A DNA stretch of 64,000 nucleotides. Origin: Sphingobium sp. SCG-1. GTDB taxonomy: Bacteria; Pseudomonadota; Alphaproteobacteria; Sphingomonadales; Sphingomonadaceae. Made by a program: the position numbers and the translations under genes. Below the pieces are notes generated by a model. It worked only from the letters and a program-made list of their open reading frames with translations. It did not search any database and was not told the DNA's origin. Positions 9,378 to 18,270 of the stretch are shown piece by piece; positions within the stretch are counted from its first letter, which is position 1; every line of letters begins with the position of its first letter. The stretch spans positions 1,612,001-1,676,000 of the forward strand of contig NZ_CP026372.1 in the NCBI RefSeq assembly GCF_002953135.1, in the 5' to 3' direction.

Positions 9378-12011
9378 ATGAAAAAAATGGGGTTAGTTTC
9401 GCGAGGGGCGCTGATTACAGCGCTGACGTTGACCATCACGCCCGCCATGGCGCAGGAAACCGCAGCACCACAAGCGTCGGATGAGCAATCGGACGGGGGC
9501 GTCATCATCGTCACCGGCACCCGCACAACCGGCATGAAAGCGGCTGACAGTCCCGCGCCGATCCAATTGATAGGGTCCGATGCCTTGCAACGTACGGGTT
9601 CACCGGACCTGCTTCAGAGCTTGGCGCAGCAGTTGCCATCGATTCAAGCGCAGGCCTTTGGCAGCGATCTTCAGGCGCATACACTGCAAATGAAACTGCG
9701 TGGCCTCAGTCCCAATCACACGCTGATCCTGGTTAACGGCAAGCGCCGCCATGGCACCGCAAACGTGTCGGTCGCAGGCGGCCCCTATGGCGGCAGCGCC
9801 GCGCCGGATATCAGCTTCATCATCCCGGAATCCATCGAGCATGTCGAAGTGCTACAGGACGGCGCGGCCGCACAGTACGGCACCGATGCGATTGCGGGCG
9901 TCATCAACTTCATCCAGAAAAAGGCGGATCACGGCGGATCGATCAACGCCACGGCGGGCGAATATTACGACCAGGGCGGAAAGACCTATTCCATAGGTGG
10001 CAACATCGGCATCGCGCCGTTCGAAGGCGCTTATCTGAACATATCTGCGCAGAAGAAAAAGAAAGGTTTTAGCTTCCGCGGCGACATCAATCCGCAGTCA
10101 GTCGATGCGGTCGCCGGAGGCAACGAGGCCGTCGCCGATCTTCCGGGATATCCCTATACCAACCGCATCATCGGCGATCCCAGGATCAATCAGACCGTCG
10201 TCATGTATAATGCCGGTTATGAATTCGGCGATTACGAGGTGTATAGCTTCGGCAGTTATGGCCACAAGAAGGCGGCCGCATATGAGAATACTCGCTCGCC
10301 CGCAATCATCCCCGGACTTTATCCGGCGGGGTTTCAACCGCAAGAGCGTATCGACGAAACCGATTATTCCGTCACCGGCGGTTTCAAAGGGTCGATTGGC
10401 GAGACGTCTTTCGACTTGGCATCGACTTACGGCAAGGACTTGGTAAAAGTCTACGTTTGGCAATCGGGTAACGCTCAGCTTTATGCCGACACCGGCTTCA
10501 CCCCGACTACGTTCCATAACGGTGATTTCTTCGCGACGCAGTGGAGCAATACGCTCGACCTGACGCATGCCTTCGACGTCGGACTCTCTGCTCCCGTGAA
10601 CGTCGCCGCGGGCCTTGAATTCCGTCATGAAACCTACGGGATCAAGGCGGGCGATCCCGCATCCTATTATGGCGGCGGTGCTCAGTCGTTCTTCGGCTAC
10701 AGCCCGAACGACGCCGGCAAGTACAAACGCGACAACTTTTCGCAATATCTGGACATCAGTTTCAACCCCGTGGAAAACTGGCTTGTCGACGGTGCGGTAC
10801 GTCACGAACATTACAGTGACTTCGGTGACACCACCGTTTTCAAGCTCACCAGCCGATATGACTTCAGCGATGCATTTGCCTTGCGCGGTACGGCCAGCAC
10901 CGGATTCCGCGCGCCGACACTGGCAGAAGGCGGCTATTCGGGTCTGAACGTTGGGCCAGGCTTCATTGGTGGCGTCCTTCCACCTGCCTCATCCGCCGCT
11001 GCGGCGCTGGGCTTTGGCGGCCTGAGACCGGAGAAATCAACCAACTACAGTTTAGGCGTCGTGCTTAACCCCGCGCCCAATTTTACTATAACGCTCGACG
11101 CTTACCAGATCACGATCCGCAATCGTATCATGATCTCCACGGGCTTTTCAGGTTTCCAGGGCAATCGTTGTCCTGAAGGGTATAACGGTTCTAACGCGGC
11201 CGCATGTCTTCCTTACAATGCGGACCTCTACGCCATATATAATCAGTTGGCAGTGTTGGGCGCAGTTAACGGGGCGTTGGGCGGAAGCTCCACCGTTACG
11301 GGTCTTGGAGATGCCACTGCAGTTCCTGGATATGTTATACTCGCGGAAAACGGCGTGGATCGAAACACCGAAGGCGGCATATCGGTTCAGAGCTTCGTTA
11401 ACGGCGTCAAAATGCGGACCCGTGGCCTTGACCTGATGGCGAACTACAAAGCCGATCTTGGCAATATGGGCAATCTCGATCTGACGTTTACGGGCAACTA
11501 CAATGCCAATAAGGTGCTGAGCATCAACGCGTTGCCTTCGGCGCTCTACTCCAGCACGGCCAATCCCGAGTTGACTCGTCTGATCGACGCTTCCAGCGAA
11601 GTTGAGCTGGAGCATACCACACCCAAGTTCCGCGGAACGTTGAATGCCTTCTGGTCGTGGGGAAAGTTCAGCGCGAACTTGCGAGAGAGCTATTATTCCC
11701 AAGTTTACACATTTGAAACAGCACGCGCCGCTGGCCCCGGCTTCGATGCCGGCGATCTTATCAAAGTGCCAGTGAAGTCGTCTTTTATCACGGACTTGGA
11801 AGTCGGTTACCAGATTGCTGAACCGATTAAGATATCCATCGGCGCAAACAATCTCTTCAACAAATATCCGACAGAGCGATCCAGGGAATATATCCGCAAT
11901 ATAGAGTTGCAAAACCGTGAACGCGGCTACTCGACCAGCAAATATCCGACCATTTCGCCCTTCGGCATCAACGGCGGATATTATTACGCCCGTATAAACG
12001 TCACGTTCTAA
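9378..12011 (+). CDS. TonB-dependent outer-membrane receptor
   Basis: An 877-residue outer-membrane transporter driven by TonB. It has a signal peptide ending ITPAMAQ, a TonB-box-like GVIIVTGTRTTG, a plug domain (LRGLSPNHTLILVNGKRRHG, VEVLQDGAAAQYGTDAIAGVINF) and a long beta-barrel ending with YYARINVTF, the aromatic C-terminus of outer-membrane proteins. The plug resembles the sphingomonad type seen in receptors for diverse organic substrates rather than a clear siderophore class, so the ligand is unknown. An AAGGGGG site precedes the start. A hairpin follows the stop. No TonB, ExbB or ExbD gene is adjacent. Confidence 0.93.
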   Translation: MKKMGLVSRGALITALTLTITPAMAQETAAPQASDEQSDGGVIIVTGTRTTGMKAADSPAPIQLIGSDALQRTGSPDLLQSLAQQLPSIQAQAFGSDLQAHTLQMKLRGLSPNHTLILVNGKRRHGTANVSVAGGPYGGSAAPDISFIIPESIEHVEVLQDGAAAQYGTDAIAGVINFIQKKADHGGSINATAGEYYDQGGKTYSIGGNIGIAPFEGAYLNISAQKKKKGFSFRGDINPQSVDAVAGGNEAVADLPGYPYTNRIIGDPRINQTVVMYNAGYEFGDYEVYSFGSYGHKKAAAYENTRSPAIIPGLYPAGFQPQERIDETDYSVTGGFKGSIGETSFDLASTYGKDLVKVYVWQSGNAQLYADTGFTPTTFHNGDFFATQWSNTLDLTHAFDVGLSAPVNVAAGLEFRHETYGIKAGDPASYYGGGAQSFFGYSPNDAGKYKRDNFSQYLDISFNPVENWLVDGAVRHEHYSDFGDTTVFKLTSRYDFSDAFALRGTASTGFRAPTLAEGGYSGLNVGPGFIGGVLPPASSAAAALGFGGLRPEKSTNYSLGVVLNPAPNFTITLDAYQITIRNRIMISTGFSGFQGNRCPEGYNGSNAAACLPYNADLYAIYNQLAVLGAVNGALGGSSTVTGLGDATAVPGYVILAENGVDRNTEGGISVQSFVNGVKMRTRGLDLMANYKADLGNMGNLDLTFTGNYNANKVLSINALPSALYSSTANPELTRLIDASSEVELEHTTPKFRGTLNAFWSWGKFSANLRESYYSQVYTFETARAAGPGFDAGDLIKVPVKSSFITDLEVGYQIAEPIKISIGANNLFNKYPTERSREYIRNIELQNRERGYSTSKYPTISPFGINGGYYYARINVTF

Positions 12012-12025
12012 AGTTATCTTGCGGG

Positions 12026-12050
12026 GCCGGTGCATATCTTTTGCACCGGC
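12026..12050 (+). terminator. Probable terminator after TonB receptor gene
   Basis: A 9-bp perfect stem (GCCGGTGCA at 12026-12034, TGCACCGGC at 12042-12050) follows the receptor stop codon. The T-tract is poor (TCTCTG), so termination may be partial. Confidence 0.6.
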
Positions 12051-12153
12051 TCTCTGAGGCAACAAGAAGCAGAGATGTGCTGTGTCCACACTCCTTCTGC
12101 CTCCGATAACAGACGCCACTTGGACTACCTGCCCATTCCACAATGCAGCAAAA

Positions 12154-12672
12154 ATGTCTCTCTCACACCGCTTGGCGACTGCTGCCGATGAAACTGCGCT
12201 TCGCAATCTGATCATGCTTGCGATCGACAAGCTCCAGACATCGTTTCTGACGTCGGATCAGATCGTAGCCAGCCGAAGGTTCATGGGGTTGGACCAGCGC
12301 CTCATTGAGGATCGAACCTATTTCATAATAGAGCGGGAAGGCGCGATGGCCGGATGTGGCGGCTGGAGCCGCAGGGAGACGCCTTACGGTCATAATGCGA
12401 CGCCTGGGCGAAGCGACCGTATGCTTGATCCTGCGTCTGAAGCAGCACGCATCCGCGCGATGTATACGCACCCCGATCATGCCCGCCGCGGCGTCGGTCG
12501 CCATATACTGAACTTGTGCGCGGAGGCGGCTCACGCGGAGGGCTTCCTCGCGCTGGAGCTTTCGTCGACCTTAGCGGGCGCACCTTTGTACCGGGCCTGC
12601 GGGTTTCAGGAAGTCGCTCGTTTCTCCGATAGTGGCGTGCCGCTCATCACCATGCGGAAAAATCTACAATAG
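12154..12672 (+). CDS. GNAT-family N-acetyltransferase
   Basis: A 172-residue single-domain GNAT protein that would transfer an acyl group from acyl-CoA to an amine. The acetyl-CoA-binding segment is RIRAMYTHPDHARRGVGRHI, followed by the conserved LELSSTLAGAPLYRACGF strand-helix pattern. The start at 12154 (MSLSHRLATAADETAL) begins right at the fold; an open frame extends 24 residues further upstream without family character. The substrate cannot be predicted. It stands between the receptor and permease genes without clear operon links. Confidence 0.82.
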   Translation: MSLSHRLATAADETALRNLIMLAIDKLQTSFLTSDQIVASRRFMGLDQRLIEDRTYFIIEREGAMAGCGGWSRRETPYGHNATPGRSDRMLDPASEAARIRAMYTHPDHARRGVGRHILNLCAEAAHAEGFLALELSSTLAGAPLYRACGFQEVARFSDSGVPLITMRKNLQ

Positions 12673-12789
12673 CAAGGTTCATCTCATGCTGTACTTCAAC
12701 CGTGCCATTACGTGCCGGTCTCTTTCGATACCTCAGGCGATCGCCAATTGGCCTGCCGTGACCGACTATAGCAGGCTGGGAGCACGCTA

Positions 12790-13623
12790 ATGGACATGGC
12801 GACCTTATCCAGCATCGGCGTGCCGCTCGCTTCACTGTTGGCGGCTGGCCTGTTCGCAGGTTTTGCTGCGGGCATTTTCGGGATCGGCGGCGGCTTTGTA
12901 GTGGTGCCCGCGCTGTTCATCGTGTTGCCGCTCTTGGGCGGGTCTAAGGAAGCGATTGCGCATGTCGCTATCGGCACATCAGCCGCGACGATCATCGTAA
13001 CGTCCATCCGCTCGCTCTTGGCGCATGCGAAACGAGGGGCGGTGGAGTTTGAAATCCTTCGAACCTGGGCACCATGGATCATCCTGGGCGATGGCGTTGG
13101 TGTGCTGCTGGCCGGGCGAGTAAATGGCCACGTGTTGACGATGATTTTCGCGGTAGGCGTGTTCCTCATGTCGCTCAATTTCCTGCTGCCCAAGGTGGGC
13201 AATAAGGTCGTGAGCCAGAACATGCCGTCCGGTATCATGCGCGTCGGGATCGCAGGCGGCTTAGGCACTTTTTCGGCTTTGTTGGGGATCGGCGGTGGAA
13301 CAATCGCGATCATGGTCATGACCCTCTGCGGCCGATCAATTCACAAGGCGATCGCGACTGCGTCCGGCATCGGCACTTTAATTGCCATCCCCAGCGCGAT
13401 CGGATTTGCCATCATCGGGCTTGGCGCAAAGGATCTTCCCTGGGGTTCATTGGGCTATGTCAATGTGCCGGCTACCCTCACCGTTGCCTGTATGTCGGTT
13501 TTGACGGCGCCGCTGGGTGTCGCAGCAGCGCATAGCTTGCCCGCTGCGCCGCTGAAGAAGGTGTTTGGCATCTACCTGATCGTCATAGCAATAGTGATGT
13601 TCCGCAATGCCATGAAGATGTGA
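12790..13623 (+). CDS. TSUP (TauE/SafE) family permease
   Basis: A 277-residue inner-membrane protein with two sequence-related halves, each with a glycine-rich motif (FGIGGGFVVVP near residue 34, LGIGGGTIAIMV near residue 175) and about eight hydrophobic helices. This is the TauE/SafE (DUF81) layout of exporters of sulfite, sulfoacetate and related anions. A GGGAG ribosome-binding site precedes the ATG. No sulfur-metabolism genes are adjacent, so the substrate is open. Confidence 0.88.
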   Translation: MDMATLSSIGVPLASLLAAGLFAGFAAGIFGIGGGFVVVPALFIVLPLLGGSKEAIAHVAIGTSAATIIVTSIRSLLAHAKRGAVEFEILRTWAPWIILGDGVGVLLAGRVNGHVLTMIFAVGVFLMSLNFLLPKVGNKVVSQNMPSGIMRVGIAGGLGTFSALLGIGGGTIAIMVMTLCGRSIHKAIATASGIGTLIAIPSAIGFAIIGLGAKDLPWGSLGYVNVPATLTVACMSVLTAPLGVAAAHSLPAAPLKKVFGIYLIVIAIVMFRNAMKM

Positions 13624-13707
13624 TGGTTTGAGGCGGGAGCACTCCATTTGACGCGCTCAGACTTCCGCCTCTAAAGCCTCCCGATATTATTCGGGAAACT
13701 TACGCAC

Positions 13708-14574
13708 ATGGATGCCGCACCCAGCTATATACTCACCTTCACGGCCGAGGATCGGACGGGCATTGTCGCGGCTGTCAGTGGCTTGCTGGCCGGAATGGAC
13801 GGCTTCATTCTGGACAGCCAGCAATATGCCGATCTGGAGAGCGGACGTTTCTTCATGCGGGTCGCCTTTCAGGCGGCGGGGCCATCGTTTCCACAAACTG
13901 TGGAGGACATTCGTGCGGCCTTTGCGACGGTGGGCGAGCGGTTCGCAATGGAATGGTCTCTCGTTCCGGCCAACGAGCGGCTCAAGATCGTCATTGCAGT
14001 CTCGAAGGGAAGCCACTGCCTCAATGACCTCCTTCATCGCTGGTCCACAGGAAGCTTGCCTGTCGACATAACCGCCGTTGTCTCCAACCATGAAAATTGC
14101 CGCGCCCTTGCCGAATGGCACGGCCTGCCATTCCACTATGTCCCGGTGAGCAACGACAATCGTGCTGAACAGGAAGCGGCGATATTGTCGATCATCGCGG
14201 AAACCCGTGCCGAATTGCTGGTCCTCGCACGGTATATGCAGGTGCTATCGACCAGCATGGCCGAACAGGTCGAAGGACGCTGCATCAATATCCACCACAG
14301 CTTCCTGCCCGGCTTCAAGGGAGCAAATCCCTACGCCAGGGCACATGCGCGGGGCGTCAAGCTGATCGGAGCGACGGCGCATTACGTAACGGCGGATCTC
14401 GATGAAGGACCAATCATCGAGCAGATGGTGGAGCGAGTGGATCATCGCGCGTCAGTCGAAGACCTGATCCGCATTGGCCGCGATATCGAAGCCCGCGTCC
14501 TGGCGCACGCCGTAGGTTGGACAGCGGAACGCCGGGTCTTGCGTAACGGTATACGGACGGTGGTATTCCGGTAG
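13708..14574 (+). CDS. purU: Formyltetrahydrofolate deformylase
   Basis: Hydrolyses 10-formyl-tetrahydrofolate to formate and tetrahydrofolate, balancing one-carbon pools. The 288 residues hold an N-terminal ACT domain (residues 5-85, YILTFTAEDRTGIVAAVSG) and a formyltransferase-like catalytic domain with HHSFLPGFKGANPYARAH and GATAHYVTADLDEGPII, which carry the catalytic Asn/His/Asp set. The ACT domain separates it from GAR transformylase. It is read alone, 84 bases after the permease gene. Confidence 0.94.
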   Translation: MDAAPSYILTFTAEDRTGIVAAVSGLLAGMDGFILDSQQYADLESGRFFMRVAFQAAGPSFPQTVEDIRAAFATVGERFAMEWSLVPANERLKIVIAVSKGSHCLNDLLHRWSTGSLPVDITAVVSNHENCRALAEWHGLPFHYVPVSNDNRAEQEAAILSIIAETRAELLVLARYMQVLSTSMAEQVEGRCINIHHSFLPGFKGANPYARAHARGVKLIGATAHYVTADLDEGPIIEQMVERVDHRASVEDLIRIGRDIEARVLAHAVGWTAERRVLRNGIRTVVFR

Positions 14575-14675
14575 CGATCGCGACGGTCGGTTGAAACTAA
14601 GATCAGAACTATGTTGACCAGCCGCCTGTTCGATCCGAACGTGACACAGATTAGTTTCGAAGGACAAGATAGGCA

Positions 14676-15386
14676 GTGACGGCTCCAGAAATTCTGATCG
14701 TCGAAGATGACCCGGCGCTACGCACCTTGATGATGCGTTCGCTGCAGCAGAACGGGTTTAATGTCCGCACCGCTGCGGCAGCACCCGAGATGTGGAATGC
14801 ATTGGCGGATACGCCGGTCGATGTAGTTATTATGGATATCATGCTGCCCGGAACACAGGGTCTCGAACTATGCCGCCAACTCCGCCAGAAGAGCGAAGTC
14901 CCGATCATCTTCGTCAGCGCGAAGGGCACGGAACTCGATCGCGTCATCGGGTTGGAATTGGGCGCGGACGACTATTTGGCGAAGCCTTTTGATACGCGCG
15001 AACTTATTGCACGCATCAGAGCGGTGTTGCGTCGCGGCCGTATGGAACGGCAGCATGAGGGGGCAGGGCGGCGGGAAGCCCGGTTCGACGGCTGGAGAGT
15101 CATATTCCCGCGACGCGAAGTGATCTCTCCCGCAGGCGCAGTGGTCGATCTTACCGGAGCGGAATTCGACCTGCTGGTTGCTCTGATCGACAATCCGCAG
15201 CGGGTGATAGCGCGGGAACGCCTGATCGAGCTTTCACGCGCAAGACTGGGCGACTCCTCGGACCGTAGCGTGGACGTGCTCATCAGTCGCCTGCGCCGCA
15301 AACTTTCGACTGAGGAAGGCAAGTCGCATATCGTGACCGTGCGTGGCGTCGGATACATGTTTACGGCCGAGATCGAGCGCCTTTGA
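14676..15386 (+). CDS. OmpR-family response regulator
   Basis: A 236-residue two-domain regulator. The receiver has the acidic pair VEDD, the phosphoacceptor in VVIMDIMLPG and the conserved Lys in YLAKPF; the C-terminal winged helix has SVDVLISRLRRKL and VRGVGYMF. It starts with GTG at 14676, as no ATG fits before the receiver. It overlaps the kinase gene that follows by four bases, so the two form a cognate pair. An inverted GAAACTAA/TTAGTTTC pair lies upstream (14593-14658). The target genes are unknown. Confidence 0.92.
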   Translation: MTAPEILIVEDDPALRTLMMRSLQQNGFNVRTAAAAPEMWNALADTPVDVVIMDIMLPGTQGLELCRQLRQKSEVPIIFVSAKGTELDRVIGLELGADDYLAKPFDTRELIARIRAVLRRGRMERQHEGAGRREARFDGWRVIFPRREVISPAGAVVDLTGAEFDLLVALIDNPQRVIARERLIELSRARLGDSSDRSVDVLISRLRRKLSTEEGKSHIVTVRGVGYMFTAEIERL

Positions 15387-16732
15387 AACTGCTGTTGCAT
15401 CCATCGCTGGGGCTGGTCGGTCGCATCCTCGCGATCGTCCTGCTCACCATCTTGGTGGAGTTTTTCGCCGGAACAGTCCTTTACGACCGCGCGAGCAATT
15501 TGCGCGTGCGCGAAGATGAAGCCAATCGTGTGGCCGAGCATCTCGCAACCGCTACCCGCGTGATGACCCAGCGCGATCCGCTGGAACGACCGGCGCTCGC
15601 CAATCGCCTTTCAAGCCTCAACTTCACCGTCTCGTGGCAGCGCAGCCTTCCGTCTCCTCCGCCGATGTCAGCCGACCTGCTGGAGATGCGAGAGCAAATC
15701 GTCGTTCGGGAACCCGTGCTGAACAACCATGATCTGCACCTGTATCTTCGCGAACCCGGTCGGCGCACGCTGGTAACAGGAAGTCTGCGTCTGGACGATG
15801 GAAGCTGGCTCATCTTCACGGCGCCCCAACTTGTCCAGGAGGGCAAGTTCCGCCTCGCATGGGTCGCAATGATGATCGTCGTCGCCGTGGGCCTCAGCCT
15901 GATCGCGGCCGTCATGATCCGCTCGACCCTGCATCCCGTCCGTCAATTGGCTATCGCAGCGGCGCGGATCGGTCATGGCGAGCAGGAGCCGATCAGGGAA
16001 GTCGGCGTCCGTGAAGTACGCGATCTTATCGGTGCATTCAACGAGATGCAGGCGCGCATTCATTCCCTGATCGCGGATCGGGTGGAGGCTCTGGCGGCGG
16101 TCGGTCATGACTTGCGTACGCCGCTTGCTCGCCTTCAACTACGTGCAGAGGGGATAGGCGATCCGCAGTTGCGGCAGGCCATTGGCGCCGACGTACGCGA
16201 GATGGCGGCGATGGTGACATCGTTGCTTGCCTATCTCGGCGGCGATGAAGATCCCGAAGATCCGCAGTCCGTCGATATTGCCGTGATGGCGGCGACCTTG
16301 GTGGATGACATTACAGATCAGGGGCGAAACGCCGAATACGTGGGACCAGATCATCTGACGCATAATTTGCGCCCGATCGGCTTCAAGCGCGCATTGCGGA
16401 ACATCATCGAAAACGCAGCCAAATATGGAGAGTCCCTCCGTGTGACGGTACTGGAGAGCGGCGATCGGCTCAAGCTGTGTGTCGAAGATGACGGTCCGGG
16501 CATCGCCGCCGACCGGCTTCAGGATGCGATCCGCCCTTTCGTGAGGCTGGATGATGCGCGCGGACGCGACACGCAAGGTTTGGGCCTTGGTCTCGCCATT
16601 GCGGCACGCGCGGTTGAGATCGAGGGCGGTACGATCACGCTGTCAAACCGCGAGGCTGGCGGGTTGTGTGTGGAAATCGCTTTGCCTCGCCATGCATCAA
16701 ATGCAGACTTGCCTTCTCGAAAAGGGATTTGA
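15383..16732 (+). CDS. Sensor histidine kinase
   Basis: A 449-residue membrane kinase paired with the preceding regulator. Two membrane segments (about residues 10-33 and 150-175) enclose a periplasmic sensor region of roughly 110 residues; then come a HAMP linker, the dimerisation box VGHDLRTPLARLQ with the phosphorylated His, and an ATPase domain with NIIENAAKYG, VEDDGPGI and GLGLGLAIAARA. The start is a TTG at 15383 overlapping the regulator's TGA, since the first membrane helix begins a few residues later and no ATG is available. The arrangement resembles EnvZ-type kinases; the signal is unknown. Confidence 0.91.
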   Translation: MKLLLHPSLGLVGRILAIVLLTILVEFFAGTVLYDRASNLRVREDEANRVAEHLATATRVMTQRDPLERPALANRLSSLNFTVSWQRSLPSPPPMSADLLEMREQIVVREPVLNNHDLHLYLREPGRRTLVTGSLRLDDGSWLIFTAPQLVQEGKFRLAWVAMMIVVAVGLSLIAAVMIRSTLHPVRQLAIAAARIGHGEQEPIREVGVREVRDLIGAFNEMQARIHSLIADRVEALAAVGHDLRTPLARLQLRAEGIGDPQLRQAIGADVREMAAMVTSLLAYLGGDEDPEDPQSVDIAVMAATLVDDITDQGRNAEYVGPDHLTHNLRPIGFKRALRNIIENAAKYGESLRVTVLESGDRLKLCVEDDGPGIAADRLQDAIRPFVRLDDARGRDTQGLGLGLAIAARAVEIEGGTITLSNREAGGLCVEIALPRHASNADLPSRKGI

Positions 16733-16845
16733 TCTCACGCGGTGTTACGACAATTTGCGACAATTGCCCGCTGGCGCTGACACACTCCTGGTACAACAAT
16801 GGTCCATTTCAGGTAGCAGGATAACTGACTACGAAGGACCAACCG

Positions 16846-17454
16846 ATGAAGACCTTTCTGATTTCCACTACACTTGGCACGATGCTTATTGCAGGCGGCG
16901 TTGCGTTTGCGCAGACAGATGCGCCATCTCGTGCGCCATTCATGCACGGCCCAATGCAGGCCGACGCGAACAAGGATGGAAAGCTGACCAAGGCCGAAGT
17001 CACGGCCGCTGCTGAACAGATGTTTGCGAAACTGGACGCTAATGGTGATAGCAAAATCACCAAGGAAGAACGCGACGCGATGCGTCAGAAGCGCTTTGAC
17101 GAACGTTTTGCCAAACTCGACGCCGACGGCAACGGCCAAGTGAGCAAGGCTGAATTCCAGGCCCAGCGCGATGCTCGTCAGCAAAAAGTCGCCGAATGGC
17201 GCGCCGAGAAGGGCGGGTCTGGCGGCGGACACATGGGTCGAATGCGCCATCATGGCGGCAAGATGGGCGGCGGGATGCGCGGCGTAGATGGCGACAAGGA
17301 TGGCACCATCACGAAGGCAGAATTCCTTGCCCGTCCGCTCGCCATGTTCGATCGTGCCGACGCCAACAAGGACGGCGCTGTCACTGCTGATGAGATGAAG
17401 GCGGCACGCCCGGGCCGCCACATGGGCCGAGGCATGACGCCGCCGCAAAACTGA
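16846..17454 (+). CDS. Secreted EF-hand calcium-binding protein
   Basis: A 202-residue exported protein with a signal peptide (cut after VAFAQ) and five canonical 12-residue EF-hand loops at about residues 40-51, 64-75, 92-103, 148-159 and 172-183, for example DANKDGKLTKAE and DADGNGQVSKAE. Between loops 3 and 4 is a Gly/Met/His-rich segment (about 124-145) that could bind metal. It is likely a periplasmic Ca2+ or metal buffer or sensor. It sits exactly between two OmpR/kinase systems in the same direction, so one of them may control it; this is inference. Confidence 0.85.
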   Translation: MKTFLISTTLGTMLIAGGVAFAQTDAPSRAPFMHGPMQADANKDGKLTKAEVTAAAEQMFAKLDANGDSKITKEERDAMRQKRFDERFAKLDADGNGQVSKAEFQAQRDARQQKVAEWRAEKGGSGGGHMGRMRHHGGKMGGGMRGVDGDKDGTITKAEFLARPLAMFDRADANKDGAVTADEMKAARPGRHMGRGMTPPQN

Positions 17455-17465
17455 GCAGTTAATAA

Positions 17466-17500
17466 GGAAAGCCGGACGGGAGACCACCGCCCGGCTTTCC
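17466..17500 (+). terminator. Hairpin after the EF-hand gene
   Basis: A 10-bp perfect stem (GGAAAGCCGG at 17466-17475, CCGGCTTTCC at 17491-17500) starts 11 bases past the stop codon. There is no strong T-run after it, so it may be a weak terminator or an mRNA 3' stabiliser. Confidence 0.6.
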
Positions 17501-17550
17501 CTGCCGCTTTATCCTTGCTCCCTAACAAGACGCCATGACAAGACAGGACC

Positions 17551-18270
17551 ATGACAGACCGGCCGCATCTCCTTCTCGTTGACGACGAGCGCTCCATTCG
17601 TGAGCCGCTGGCGCAATATCTTCAGCGTAATGGCTTTCGCGTGACGGCGGTCGAAAGCGCTGCCGAGGCGCGGCTGCGGCTGACAGCAAATGCCATCGAT
17701 CTCATCATCCTCGACATCATGATGCCCGGCGAGGACGGCCTGAGCCTATGTCGTCACATTCGTGAGACCAGCGATACGCCTGTCATTCTGCTGACTGCAA
17801 AGTCGGAAGAAACGGACCGCATCGTCGGCCTTGAAATGGGCGCGGACGATTACGTCCTGAAACCATTTTCGCCACGTGAATTGGTGGCGCGTATCAAAGT
17901 CATCTTTCGACGCGTGGCGACTGGCGGTCAACGCGTCGCGGGCGCGGATGGCGCGAGCTATGCCTTTGCGGGTTGGGTGCTGAAATCGCAGGAGCGCACG
18001 CTGGTCGACAGCGAAGGCGTGTCTCTGCCGCTCTCCACCGCCGAATATAATCTGATGATCGCGTTTGTGACTCGCCCCAATCATGTTCTCAGCCGCGACC
18101 AGTTGCTCGATATCACCCAAGGCCGCGAAGCCAACGCCTTCGACCGCGCAATCGATAATCAAATTAGTCGGCTGCGAAAGAAGATTGAGGAAGATCCGAA
18201 GAATCCCACTCTCATCAAGACCGTGTGGGGCGGGGGCTATACGCTGGCTGCGGAAGTGCGCAAGCTATGA
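17551..18270 (+). CDS. OmpR-family response regulator
   Basis: A 239-residue regulator with receiver motifs LVDDE, LIILDIMMPGEDG (phosphoacceptor Asp) and YVLKPFSPREL, then a winged-helix DNA-binding domain with RAIDNQISRLRKKIEEDP and TVWGGGYTLA. The latter is the OmpR-type C-terminus. The ATG of the partner kinase overlaps its stop (ATGA at 18267-18270). It is a different lineage from the regulator at 14676. Its targets are unknown; the EF-hand gene immediately upstream is a candidate. Confidence 0.93.
   Translation: MTDRPHLLLVDDERSIREPLAQYLQRNGFRVTAVESAAEARLRLTANAIDLIILDIMMPGEDGLSLCRHIRETSDTPVILLTAKSEETDRIVGLEMGADDYVLKPFSPRELVARIKVIFRRVATGGQRVAGADGASYAFAGWVLKSQERTLVDSEGVSLPLSTAEYNLMIAFVTRPNHVLSRDQLLDITQGREANAFDRAIDNQISRLRKKIEEDPKNPTLIKTVWGGGYTLAAEVRKL

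Noticed and set aside
13630..13671. GAGGCGG/CCGCCTC inverted repeat after the TSUP gene as a terminator
   Set aside because: The loop is long and no T-tract follows.
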